Shown one piece after another: positions 52,793-61,779 of a stretch of 64,000 bases of DNA. Numbering within the stretch: the stretch's first letter is position 1; each line of letters begins with the position of its first letter. This stretch comes from Granulicella arctica (GTDB lineage Bacteria; Acidobacteriota; Terriglobia; Terriglobales; Acidobacteriaceae): contig NZ_JAGTUT010000001.1 of assembly GCF_025685605.1 (NCBI RefSeq), positions 1,240,001 to 1,304,000 of the forward strand, written 5' to 3'. Under the pieces are notes generated by a model, which was not told the DNA's origin, ran no database searches, and was given only the letters and a program-made list of their open reading frames with translations. Made by a program: the position numbers and the translations under genes.

Positions 52793-54226
52793 GTGCAATA
52801 TGACAAAGCAGATCCGCGCCTCTATAACGAAGATCTTGCTCCGACTACACCGACTCGCCGGACGTGGGGAACCTACAACTACATCGCCTTGTGGTTTTCC
52901 ATGTCGATGGAGGTCACCACATACATGCTTGCTTCCTCGCTCATCGCAGGTGGAATGAATTGGAAGGAAGCGATTTTTACCATCCTGCTCGGCAATGTCA
53001 TCGTTCTGATACCTATGCTTCTCAATGCACACGCTGGCACGAAGTATGGAATTCCCTTCCCCGTCTTCGTACGAGCAAGCTTCGGCACCCGAGGTGCAAA
53101 CGTCCCGGCAATGTTGCGTGCCATTGTCGCTTGCGGGTGGTTCGGTATTCAATCATGGCTCGGTGGGCAAGCAATCTCTGCGATGCTCGCAATAATCTGG
53201 CCTTCTACCGCCAGCATGCCAGGCGTACTTTGGGCAAGCTTTCTCAGCTTCTGGCTGCTAAATATGCTTGTTGTTTGGAATGGCGTTGAATCTATCCGCT
53301 TTCTGCAAAGTTTCTCTGCTCCTTTCATGTTTGTCATGTCGCTAGCGCTGCTCTTCTGGATGTTGCATAAAGCGGGTGGTTTCGGCCCAATGCTGTCGGC
53401 GCCGAGCCATTTTCGCACGACACGCAGCTTCATGCACTTTTTCGTTCCTTCCCTAACCGCCATGGTGGGCTATTGGGCAACACTTTCGCTCAATATTCCT
53501 GACTTTACGCGCTATGCGAAGTCGCAAGACTCGCAATTGATCGGGCAAAGTATCGGGCTTCCAATTGCAATGACCTTCTACTCCTTTGTAGGAATTGCCT
53601 GTACCTCTTCCTCCGTTGTCATCTTTGGTGAACCGATCTGGTCCCCAATTACGCTGCTCAGTAGATTTCATCAACCGATTGTCGCCTTCCTCGCGCTTGT
53701 CGCACTCCTCATCGCTACGCTCAACGTAAACATTGCAGCTAACGTTGTTTCGCCTTCGAACGATTTTTCGAATCTGGCCCCCAGGCTCATCAGCTTCAGA
53801 GCTGGAGGACTCATAACCGGCTTTCTTGGATTGGCCATGATGCCGTGGAAGCTGATGAGCAGTTTCGGCAACTACATTTTCGGTTGGCTCATCAGCTACT
53901 CTGGTCTGCTGGGTCCTGTCGCCGGCATTATGATTGCAGATTACTTTTTCATACGGGGAAGGCGCCTCGATGTCGTTTCGCTTTACCATCGGGACGGACC
54001 TTACGAATATTCACGAGGGTTCAATCCGCGGGCGATAGCCGCTCTCGTAGCTGGCGTACTCACCGCTTTGTCAGGACTTGCCATCCCGCAACTTCGCTTT
54101 CTTTACGACTACGCGTGGTTTGTTGGCTTCTTCATTGCAGGAATTGGCTATCTCTTGCTCATGCTCCCATTTAGGTCTGTTGCAAGAATCATTTCATCCA
54201 CATCGTTCGACAAGGTCAATCTATGA
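52793..54226 (+). CDS. NCS1-family nucleobase transporter
   Basis: A 477-residue permease with twelve hydrophobic helices, belonging to the nucleobase:cation symporter-1 family. Typical: NEDLAPTTPTRRTWGTYNYIALWFSMSME at the start, KYGIPFPVFVRASFGTRGANVP, GWFGIQSWLGGQAI, FTRYAKSQDSQLIGQSIGLP and NVNIAANVVSPSNDFSNLAPRLI. Given its operon it likely imports uracil, thymine or a related pyrimidine, perhaps hydantoin. The GTG at 52793 has no convincing ribosome site. A CTG at 52763 overlapping the hydA stop after GGGGGT would add ten residues, so the start is unsettled. Its stop overlaps the aminotransferase ATG by 4 nt. Confidence 0.93.
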   Translation: MQYDKADPRLYNEDLAPTTPTRRTWGTYNYIALWFSMSMEVTTYMLASSLIAGGMNWKEAIFTILLGNVIVLIPMLLNAHAGTKYGIPFPVFVRASFGTRGANVPAMLRAIVACGWFGIQSWLGGQAISAMLAIIWPSTASMPGVLWASFLSFWLLNMLVVWNGVESIRFLQSFSAPFMFVMSLALLFWMLHKAGGFGPMLSAPSHFRTTRSFMHFFVPSLTAMVGYWATLSLNIPDFTRYAKSQDSQLIGQSIGLPIAMTFYSFVGIACTSSSVVIFGEPIWSPITLLSRFHQPIVAFLALVALLIATLNVNIAANVVSPSNDFSNLAPRLISFRAGGLITGFLGLAMMPWKLMSSFGNYIFGWLISYSGLLGPVAGIMIADYFFIRGRRLDVVSLYHRDGPYEYSRGFNPRAIAALVAGVLTALSGLAIPQLRFLYDYAWFVGFFIAGIGYLLLMLPFRSVARIISSTSFDKVNL

Positions 54227-55596
54227 GTAACACTAGAGTTGAAGATGCACATCACTTAACAACTCAGCAAGTTGTCGAGCTGACACGGCAACATAACTAC
54301 GGCACGTGGCGATTTCAAAAAGGCTGGATGCCGATGCACATCGTCGATGCGGATGGCTGCTACATTATTGATTCAGCAGGCAAACGATATCTCGACTTCT
54401 CTTCTCAGCTCATGTGTTCCAATCTTGGACACAAAAATCAGGTTGTCATCGATTCCATCACGAAGCAGGCAAAGGAATTGAGCTATGCAATGCCCAGTTA
54501 TGCGACGACCGCGCGCGCTGAACTTTCACAACTTCTTGTAGAGGTATTACCGGCAGGACTAAATAAATTCTTCTTTACGACCTCCGGAACCGATGCTAAC
54601 GAAGCTGCGTTTAAGATCGCACGCATGTACACGGGAAAATCGAAGATCATCTCGCGTTACCGCTCCTACCATGGGTCGACTTCTGGTTCGATTGCAGCAA
54701 CAGGGGATCCGCGCCGATGGGCAATGGAACCCGCCGGCAAAGGTCCGGGAATACTATTTGGACCTGAGGCACATTGCTATAAGTGTCCAATCCGCCACAC
54801 TTATCCCGGTTGCGGCATTGCGTGTGCTGACTACATTGAACACATGATTCGCAATGAATCCGATGTAGCGGCCGTTCTTGTAGAACCTATAGTTGGAACT
54901 AACGGCGTTATCGTCCCGCCGGATGAATACATGCCGAAACTGCGTCGCATCTGTGATGAATATGGGGTTCTCCTTATCGCAGACGAAGTTATGACCGGTT
55001 GGGGACGCACTGGCGAGTGGTTCGCTATGAATCACTGGAAAGTTGTTCCAGATATCCTCGTCACCGCGAAAGGGATTACCTCCGCCTATGTACCATTAGG
55101 ACTATGTGCAACCAGCGAGAAGATTGCTGACTATTTTCAGGACCACTATTTTGCGCATGGGCATACCTACGAAGCACATCCTATAACTCTGGCTCCAGCA
55201 GTTGCTACGATTCGCGAGATACAGCGTCTTGATCTGATCGAACGAGCTCGCATGCTTGCGCCATATATCGAAGCCAAGTTGCAGGCGCTTAAAGAAAAAC
55301 ATAGAAGCATAGGCGATGTTCGCGGCAGAGGCCTTTTTTGGGCCATTGATCTAGTGAACAACCAGATGACGAAAGAACCGTTTAATACCTATGCAGATAA
55401 AGTATCCGGAAAACCACTGTTGGTTGACCAGATTGCAGCAAGAATCCTTGCGGATGGCGTTACGATTCAGGCTTGGGTATCTCATTTCATCATCGCGCCG
55501 CCACTCATCATAACTCACGAGGAAATTGACTTCGGCGTAGCCGCACTTGACCGACACTTGGACCTTGCCGACGCACAAGTAGAAGTAGAAGTTTAA
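54223..55596 (+). CDS. Class III (omega) aminotransferase
   Basis: A 457-residue PLP-dependent fold-type I aminotransferase of class III. FFTTSGTDANEAAFKIARMYTG binds the phosphate, LIADEVMTGWGRTG carries the Asp254 that bonds the PLP ring nitrogen, Lys283 in TAKGITSAYVPLG forms the Schiff base, and HGHTYEAHPIT follows. In this operon it should transaminate beta-alanine or beta-aminoisobutyrate to malonate or methylmalonate semialdehyde. The segment HCYKCPIRHTYPGCGIACA has four cysteines (185, 188, 197, 201) that could bind a metal; this is seen in part of the family. It overlaps the transporter gene by 4 nt. No semialdehyde dehydrogenase gene follows. Confidence 0.94.
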   Translation: MSNTRVEDAHHLTTQQVVELTRQHNYGTWRFQKGWMPMHIVDADGCYIIDSAGKRYLDFSSQLMCSNLGHKNQVVIDSITKQAKELSYAMPSYATTARAELSQLLVEVLPAGLNKFFFTTSGTDANEAAFKIARMYTGKSKIISRYRSYHGSTSGSIAATGDPRRWAMEPAGKGPGILFGPEAHCYKCPIRHTYPGCGIACADYIEHMIRNESDVAAVLVEPIVGTNGVIVPPDEYMPKLRRICDEYGVLLIADEVMTGWGRTGEWFAMNHWKVVPDILVTAKGITSAYVPLGLCATSEKIADYFQDHYFAHGHTYEAHPITLAPAVATIREIQRLDLIERARMLAPYIEAKLQALKEKHRSIGDVRGRGLFWAIDLVNNQMTKEPFNTYADKVSGKPLLVDQIAARILADGVTIQAWVSHFIIAPPLIITHEEIDFGVAALDRHLDLADAQVEVEV

Positions 55597-55719
55597 CAGG
55601 ACGCGCCTCTCAGAGCGCAAATTTGCGAAGCAGAGTCGGCCTGTGTGCCTTGGTGCACCAGACTGTTGTTCTCATTGAATGAACTTAAATTAAATGTTTA
55701 CAAGTATTTACATCTAACA

Positions 55720-57354
55720 TCAAGCTAAATTGTCGCCCTGCAATGTTTGGCATTGTAGCTCGAGTTCATCTGATACTGTTTGAGCATACTTGAGGAAGTG
55801 GTTTGCAGAGAGAAGAACCATAAATGCAAGCCACATCTTCGCTGGCTGGCGACTCCACTTACGAATTGCAAGAAGCAGGAACTTCCAATAGGCAAGCTTG
55901 TAGTTAGAGCGGACACCTTGCTGCCACATCGATGAAATGAAAACCCGGAGGTTGTAAAACATGGGAAGCTCTGGTGGCTGCTGCGTAGCTCTAGGCTGCC
56001 AAGATTCGATCGAGCGCAGCGCTCTGCCGAAGTAGCGATCCGGGGTGTAGAGACCTGATAGAAGGGTACTCAGGCCTCGAAGCAACACCTGGAGCGGCAA
56101 CACTGTCCGAAAATTTGGCGGACTGAAATTTGTTGTTGCGTCGCTATCTTTAATCAGTCGACCCTCCAATTTCATTCGATCAAAAAGCGCAGTAGTAGGG
56201 GGAGCCTGCAAAACGCCGGCCATGGCCCAAGTTATTGCCGTCTTTTCGATAAACTGCAGTTGCCTTTCAAAGATTGTTTCATCGTCTGAATCAAAGCCAA
56301 CGATAAAGCCCGCCAAAACCCATAGGCCACTCTCACGTATCTTATTGACTTGGCTTACCAGATCGCCGCGGAGGTTCTGAAACTTGGAAGAGCCCTTTAA
56401 GGCTTCTGCTGAAGGCGTCTCTATACCCAGAAAAACATACATAAAGTTCGCTTCTACCATTGAAGCAAGTAGCTCGGGACGATCTGCCAGATCAATTGAT
56501 GCTTCTGTATAGAAGGAGATGACGCGTGCATTGCGAGCTTGCCAAGCCGTTAACTCTTTAGTTAACTGAAGCGCCAGTTTGTGGTTGCCGATAAAGTTAT
56601 CGTCAACGATAAATACTTCGTTGCGCCATCCGAGGTCTCTCAAGGTATCAAGCTCAGCTATCAGCTTGGCTGGAGGTTTTGCTCGTGGGCGTCGCCCGTA
56701 GATGGTGATGATGTCACAGAATTCACACTGGAAGGGGCATCCTCTAGAGAACTGCACTGACATAGAAGTGTACTTCTCCAGATGAAGCAAATCGAATCTG
56801 GGCATTGGGCTTGTTGACATGTCAGGCTTGTCTAACACACGATAGAGCGATTTTGCTGTACCTAATTCAAGCGCGACAGCAATATCAGCGAAGACCTCCT
56901 CTGCTTCTCCTGCGAGAACGTGGTCGGCCTTCGTGACGAGGAAATCAGGTTCGCTACTCGCCCACGGTCCGCCGATAAAGGTTCTTCGGCCCAGTAAGCG
57001 CGCCTGAGCAAGCACTGCTAAGGTGTCTACACGCTGGGCCTGCATAGCACTTATCAGAACTAAGTCTGCCCAGAGCAGCTCGCTTTCGTTCACTCGCTCG
57101 AAGGAGAGATCCAAGAGCCTTAGCGTCCAGGATGACGGGCAAAGAGCAGCGACCGTAATCAAACCCAATGGTGGCATTACCGATTTCTCAGGAACCATTT
57201 CTAGGACGCCTTCAAATCCCCAGAATGAAGGTGGAAAACGAGGCCATATCATCAACACGTTTAGCTTGTTGCCTAGAGGGGGGAAGCTATTCCCTGAAAC
57301 GTCAATCAGGGGATTAGATAGTAGTTGCAACTGCTCATTTGCAGAGACGAACAT
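55720..57354 (-). CDS. B12-binding radical SAM protein with DUF4070 C-terminus (HpnP-like)
   Basis: A 544-residue protein: N-terminal cobalamin-binding domain (about 28-165; LNVLMIWPRFPPSF and RTFIGGPWAS), radical SAM core with SRGCPFQCEFCDIITIYGRRPR (cysteines at about 210, 214, 217), and a helical DUF4070-type C-terminus (about 415-544). The subfamily contains hopanoid C-2 methylase HpnP and related methyltransferases, so methylation of a lipid-like or other unreactive carbon is possible. Motifs cannot settle the substrate. The ATG has GGAGAG upstream. Its location 1 kb from the aerobic cobalamin operon fits a B12-dependent enzyme. Confidence 0.85.
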   Translation of the reverse strand: MFVSANEQLQLLSNPLIDVSGNSFPPLGNKLNVLMIWPRFPPSFWGFEGVLEMVPEKSVMPPLGLITVAALCPSSWTLRLLDLSFERVNESELLWADLVLISAMQAQRVDTLAVLAQARLLGRRTFIGGPWASSEPDFLVTKADHVLAGEAEEVFADIAVALELGTAKSLYRVLDKPDMSTSPMPRFDLLHLEKYTSMSVQFSRGCPFQCEFCDIITIYGRRPRAKPPAKLIAELDTLRDLGWRNEVFIVDDNFIGNHKLALQLTKELTAWQARNARVISFYTEASIDLADRPELLASMVEANFMYVFLGIETPSAEALKGSSKFQNLRGDLVSQVNKIRESGLWVLAGFIVGFDSDDETIFERQLQFIEKTAITWAMAGVLQAPPTTALFDRMKLEGRLIKDSDATTNFSPPNFRTVLPLQVLLRGLSTLLSGLYTPDRYFGRALRSIESWQPRATQQPPELPMFYNLRVFISSMWQQGVRSNYKLAYWKFLLLAIRKWSRQPAKMWLAFMVLLSANHFLKYAQTVSDELELQCQTLQGDNLA

Positions 57355-58340
57355 TGAATCTCTCCTCGCAACGTATACCTACAGCGTCTACTTGCATTCC
57401 CGTATGAATCTACTCACTGCACGATGCCTTAGAAGGCCTGCTGTATGACAAATGCCGCCTTGCGGTAAATTTCTCTATCTTAGGCTTGACGTTAGCACAG
57501 CCGCACGTACAAAGCTCTCCTTCTTTAGGAAGGAGAGCTTTGTGCAATTCTCAGTAACCGAACAGCGTTGCAGCAGAAGAGATCGCTTCCTGCAAAGCAA
57601 CTGCTTTGCAGGGAGAAGCTATCGTGGATAGCTGACTTGCTACGATGCTTCATAGACAGCCGATTTTTGCTACGACCGAACAGGCCGGATCCTAATTTTT
57701 GTGGGTCCGCCATCCCCTTAACAACATCGTTAGCGTTCCTGGTGTCGGCCATCCCAGGCTCATCCTGATCGCCGGAGAATGATCGCAGGACGCGAGAGAA
57801 TGCTCCTAGGATTGGGAGGACGGGCGCGTTCAAGCAAAATGCGGGCGCTTCCTTGTTTGACTAAGGACTACATCTGGCCGCACAAAGACCGTCGAAAGAT
57901 GGCATGGTACGCGGACACCCTTTTAAGTCTAATGCTGGGCGGACCTGCTGAAGCGCGGTTACATGTACGGTGGTTACGCCCCGGATCGATGCAACATGCG
58001 GCGATGTTGCGCAATGGTGCGACTCGATGCAATACAAGTTGCTCATGACTTTTCCAGCACCGGCGGCCTTTAGAGACCTGAGACAATTCTGTGGCCGCTG
58101 ATCGAAGATCGAAGCGGGACCTACGATGATATGCCGTACACTAGGGTTGCGGTAACGAAGAGACTGGTCCGTAAATCGTACCCAACGAAGCAAATGGCCG
58201 ATATACTCTTCCCTGTCCGGCACGTGACAGCAGCTTCCGTGGATCAACGGGACAGTCCGATAAGATATTGGTATGAACAAGCGAATGAATGAGGGGCTGG
58301 GTCTTCGCCCGGTATCATCTCATCACTGGTCTAGGAAGCA
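57355..58340. other. Gene-free region between B12 radical SAM gene and cobalamin operon
   Basis: About 1 kb without convincing genes. It includes the hairpin cluster at 57507-57634. Open frames of about 90-140 codons on both strands lack ribosome sites and domains. I looked for a cobalamin riboswitch before cobG and did not find a B12-box-like core, so regulation by B12 is not shown here. Short GATCGAA direct repeats occur near 58098-58111. Confidence 0.45.
57507..57634. repeat. Cluster of three inverted repeats
   Basis: Three hairpins in 130 bases: AAAGCTCTCCTTC (57511-57523) with GAAGGAGAGCTTT (57529-57541), extendable outward to 57507-57545; CCTGCAAAGCA (57589-57599) with TGCTTTGCAGG (57602-57612); and AGCTATC (57618-57624) with GATAGCT (57628-57634). 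None has a downstream T-tract on either strand, so they do not look like ordinary terminators. They may be a structured RNA, a protein-binding array or a palindromic repeat remnant. Confidence 0.6.
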
Positions 58341-58346
58341 GTGCTC

Positions 58347-59627
58347 ATGAGAGTCGGAGTACAGTTTTGCCCGGGCGTCCTGTACCCCGTTCCAGCGAAA
58401 GATGGCTTGCTCGTTCGGATCCGTACACCCGGGGGGATGGTAGATGCTGAGCAACTTAGGTCTATCGCTGGGCTATCACGTGCCTTCGCCGACGGCATGG
58501 TCGAAATCACCTCACGATCAAATCTTCAGTTGAGAGCCATTCGACCGGAGCATGTTGAGCTCCTAGCACAAGGAATTATCGATGCGGGCCTTCTTCCTTC
58601 GCTACAACACGATCGTGTGCGAAACATCGCAGCCAGCCCATTAGCGGGAGCTGATGAGCTAGAGATTGTTGACGTTCGTGCTTTAGTTCGTCAGCTGGAT
58701 GAAAGCTTGCAGGCAGAGTGTCGCTTCGTCGAACTCGACCCAAAATTCAGCTTTGCGCTTCACGGCGGGGGCAGGCGATTCACTCCTAACCGTGACGACG
58801 TTGCTCTCGAATGCTTCACAACAAAAGAGGGAATTTACTTCCAGCTTTTGATAGCAGGTGAGAACTCGGGTTTTGCGATTTCGTCAGAACATGCCGTTCC
58901 GTGCATGTTGCGCATTGCGCGAAACTGCGGCGACTTGTCACTAGAAGCTTTGGTGCCCGCGCGTACAAAGCACATTATAGTCCAGCCTGATGGTATGAAG
59001 CGTCTCCTGTCGGGACTCGAAAATATCCTGCTCTCGAGCCCCAAAAAGACCTTTGCGCCTCGTAGCGAGGAGGCACTTGTGGGGATCCAAGCGCCCAGCC
59101 GTGATGGCTACGTGACAATCAGCCCGACCGTAGCCCTAGGGAGGCTTACGGCTGCTCAAACAGAATGTCTTGCCATCGTAGCTAGGGAATACGCAGGTGA
59201 TCTTCGACTTGCGCCTTGGAGAGGAGTCGTTCTCAATCGCATTCGAGAACTTAGTTCCTCCGCAGTCGTTGGGAAACTTGAGGAGGCTGCATTATCGTGC
59301 AGCGGTGATAATGGATTTCAAGGAATAGCAGCCTGCGCCGGCAGTGCAGGTTGTGAGGCTTCTCATGCAGATGTACGCAGTCATGCCGTTCTTCTCGCAA
59401 GACATCTTGCTGACAACAAAGTCCCAGCGGGGTGGGCAGTAAACCTATCTGGATGCGAGAAGCAGTGTGCGAGACGACACGGGGCTACCGCAGAGATGAT
59501 TGCAGGTGAATCTGGTTACACACTCAAGATCAGGGGTGCTCTCGTTGCTACCGCTTGTTCGTCAGACTTTGCCTTGAATGCGATATACGCACTGCACCAG
59601 CAATCGCTGCTTGAGGTTGTCAGCTAA
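58347..59627 (+). CDS. cobG: Precorrin-3B synthase CobG
   Basis: A 426-residue nitrite/sulfite reductase-like protein of the aerobic cobalamin pathway, which oxidises precorrin-3A using O2. Two ferredoxin-like half-domains are seen, with VEITSRSNLQLRAI in the first repeat, and the 4Fe-4S/siroheme-type cysteines CAGSAGCEASHAD and NLSGCEKQCARRHGAT near the end. The start at 58347 is chosen because AGGAAG (58333-58338) lies 8 nt upstream, while GTG at 58341 is too close. It is the first cob gene here. Presence of CobG marks the oxygen-dependent route. Confidence 0.94.
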   Translation: MRVGVQFCPGVLYPVPAKDGLLVRIRTPGGMVDAEQLRSIAGLSRAFADGMVEITSRSNLQLRAIRPEHVELLAQGIIDAGLLPSLQHDRVRNIAASPLAGADELEIVDVRALVRQLDESLQAECRFVELDPKFSFALHGGGRRFTPNRDDVALECFTTKEGIYFQLLIAGENSGFAISSEHAVPCMLRIARNCGDLSLEALVPARTKHIIVQPDGMKRLLSGLENILLSSPKKTFAPRSEEALVGIQAPSRDGYVTISPTVALGRLTAAQTECLAIVAREYAGDLRLAPWRGVVLNRIRELSSSAVVGKLEEAALSCSGDNGFQGIAACAGSAGCEASHADVRSHAVLLARHLADNKVPAGWAVNLSGCEKQCARRHGATAEMIAGESGYTLKIRGALVATACSSDFALNAIYALHQQSLLEVVS

Positions 59628-60250
59628 TGAATTACGTCAAGAATGGCGAAGCCATCTACCGAGAGTCTTTTTCGATCATCAGGGCGGAAGCCGATCTCTC
59701 AGGCTTTCAAGCTGACCTCTCGCGCGTTATCGTCCGCATGATTCACGCCTGCGGCATGACCGATCTTACGCAGGATATCCAAGCTTCGCCCCACGCGGCA
59801 ACAGTCGGAATCAATGCACTGCGTGATGGTGCTCCGCTTCTGTGTGATGCCACGATGGTTGCTAGCGGAATTACCCGTGCTAGATTGCCGGCTAATAATG
59901 ATGTGGTTTGTACCCTTACCGATCCTCGCACAGCCGTGCTGGCCAGAAATCTGCAGACGACCCGCACTGCCGCTTCTGTTGAGCTTTGGCGGGACAGACT
60001 TGCTGGATCGGTAGTGGTCATCGGAAATGCCCCCACGGCGCTCTTCCATCTACTTGAGCTGATAGAAGCAGGAGCGTCACATCCGGCTCTGATCATCGGT
60101 ATCCCGGTCGGCTTTGTAGGCGCTGCCGAATCTAAGCAAGCGCTCGTCGCAAATAAGCAGGGCTTACGTTATCTTACCGTCCGTGGTCGACGTGGTGGCA
60201 GCGCCATCGCGTCCGCTGCCGTAAATGCATTGGCAAGTGAAAACGAATGA
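59627..60250 (+). CDS. cobH: Precorrin-8X methylmutase CobH
   Basis: A 207-residue enzyme that moves the C11 methyl group to C12, giving hydrogenobyrinate. Conserved features: VRMIHACGMTDLTQDIQ (catalytic His), LLCDATMVASGITRARLP, GNAPTALFHLLELIEAG and IIGIPVGFVGAAESKQAL. The ATG overlaps the cobG stop (TAATG) and its stop overlaps the next start (ATGA). Length is normal. Confidence 0.96.
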   Translation: MNYVKNGEAIYRESFSIIRAEADLSGFQADLSRVIVRMIHACGMTDLTQDIQASPHAATVGINALRDGAPLLCDATMVASGITRARLPANNDVVCTLTDPRTAVLARNLQTTRTAASVELWRDRLAGSVVVIGNAPTALFHLLELIEAGASHPALIIGIPVGFVGAAESKQALVANKQGLRYLTVRGRRGGSAIASAAVNALASENE

Positions 60251-61779
60251 GTCAAGTTACTGCTCCGGAATCCGGGCGCCTCTGGGGTGTTGGGCTTGGC
60301 CCAGGTGATCCCGAACTAGTCACAGTTAAAGCGCTGCGAGCTCTCCGGGGAGCTCATGTGGTGGCCTATCCCTGCGCACGGCACGGCCAGAGCAATGCTC
60401 GCTCCATTGTTTGTTCGGAACTCATCCACGGTCAAATCGAACTTCCGATGATGTACCCGGTAACTACTGAGACAACTAACCATCCAGGAGGATACGAGGC
60501 TGCGATTTCAGAATTCTATGACGCAATGGCAGAACAAATAGCGACGCATCTATCAGCCGGAAGCGATGTTGCCATCCTCTGCGAAGGCGATCCCTTCTTT
60601 TATGGTTCTTACATGTATTTGCACGATCGACTCGCCCATCGCTTTCCCACCGAAGTAATTCCCGGCATCCCGGCCATCATGGGGGCAGCTGCCCGACTGG
60701 GTACGCCCTTGGTCCGCAGGGATACACAATTCACTGTTCTACTTGGGACACTACCTGAAGAAACTTTAGCCGCGAAGCTGAGCGGACCGGGTGCGTTTGC
60801 CATTATGAAGCTGGGACGGACTTTCTTGAAGGTAAAACGGGCTATCAATAAAGCGGGGCTTGGCGATAGAGCGCTCTTCATAGAGCGAGCGACTATGGAG
60901 ACGGAACGTGTTATGTCCATTCATGAGGTCGATCCAAATACTGTTCCCTATTTCTCGCTCATCCTTGTGCCTGATGGTAGCCAGGTACAACGCGCCGAAA
61001 ATATTAGCAGCATGGGCTGGATATCCGTTGTCGGCCTCGGGCCTGGCAACGATAGCTGGCTGACTCCCGAAGCAAAATACGCTCTTTCCGAAGCATCTGA
61101 TCTTGTCGGTTATCACACCTATCTTGACCGGGTGCCAGTACGTTCAGGACAGCGCCGCTTCGGTTCGGACAACAAAGTCGAGGCGGATCGTGCACGGCAT
61201 GCGCTTACGTTAGCCGTCTCCGGCCGCAAAGTATGCGTCGTCTCCTCGGGAGATCCTGGTATCTTTGCCATGGCTTCGGCAGTTCTAGAGTGTGTCGAGC
61301 AAGGTCCAGAGGCATGGCGCTCTCTCGATATACGCATCATCCCCGGCCTATCTGCGATGCAAGCCGCTGCCTCACGTGTTGGGGCGCCACTGGGACATGA
61401 CTTCTGCGTGCTCTCGCTTTCCGACAGGCTCAAGCCGTGGGCCGTCATCGTACAACGCCTTCAAGCAGCAGCAGCAGCCGATTTCGCAGTCGCTATCTAC
61501 AATCCGATCTCATCGGAACGTGTGTGGCAACTTGCTGAAGCCAAATCAATCATGGCGTCGCATCGCGGTCCCACGACTCCAGTGGTACTTGCGCGGAGCG
61601 TCGGTCGCATCGATGAACGAATTGTTGTGACCGATCTTGAACACTTTGATCCTGCTCTGGCTGATATGCAGACCATCATCCTGATAGGCTCCTCGACTAC
61701 CCGCAGCGTCGACCTCACGAATGGTCGGAAGCTCATATACACACCAAGGAGCTATGGTACGCCGGACTTATTTATATGA
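60247..61779 (+). CDS. cobIJ: Fused precorrin-2 C20-methyltransferase / precorrin-3B C17-methyltransferase (CobI-CobJ)
   Basis: A 510-residue fusion of two SAM-dependent corrin methyltransferases. CobI half, about 1-250: LWGVGLGPGDPELVTVKALRAL, SDVAILCEGDPFFYGSYMYL, VIPGIPAIMGAAARLGTPL. CobJ half, about 255-510: WISVVGLGPGNDSWLTPEAKYAL, KVCVVSSGDPGIFAMASAVLE, IIPGLSAMQAAASRVGAPLGHDFCVLSLSD and VVLARSVGRIDERI. It methylates C20 of precorrin-2 and, after CobG, C17 with ring contraction. The same fusion is known in actinobacteria. Overlaps with both neighbours are 4 nt. No frameshift is seen at the junction. Confidence 0.94.
   Translation: MSQVTAPESGRLWGVGLGPGDPELVTVKALRALRGAHVVAYPCARHGQSNARSIVCSELIHGQIELPMMYPVTTETTNHPGGYEAAISEFYDAMAEQIATHLSAGSDVAILCEGDPFFYGSYMYLHDRLAHRFPTEVIPGIPAIMGAAARLGTPLVRRDTQFTVLLGTLPEETLAAKLSGPGAFAIMKLGRTFLKVKRAINKAGLGDRALFIERATMETERVMSIHEVDPNTVPYFSLILVPDGSQVQRAENISSMGWISVVGLGPGNDSWLTPEAKYALSEASDLVGYHTYLDRVPVRSGQRRFGSDNKVEADRARHALTLAVSGRKVCVVSSGDPGIFAMASAVLECVEQGPEAWRSLDIRIIPGLSAMQAAASRVGAPLGHDFCVLSLSDRLKPWAVIVQRLQAAAAADFAVAIYNPISSERVWQLAEAKSIMASHRGPTTPVVLARSVGRIDERIVVTDLEHFDPALADMQTIILIGSSTTRSVDLTNGRKLIYTPRSYGTPDLFI

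Noticed and set aside
57525..58280. Minus-strand frames of 102 and 139 codons before the cobalamin operon
   Set aside because: They cross the hairpin cluster, lack ribosome sites, and show no similarity I recognise; a plus-strand frame overlaps them.
58050..58340. Cobalamin riboswitch before cobG
   Set aside because: I found no B12-box-like core or the expected set of conserved junctions; the region shows only short repeats.
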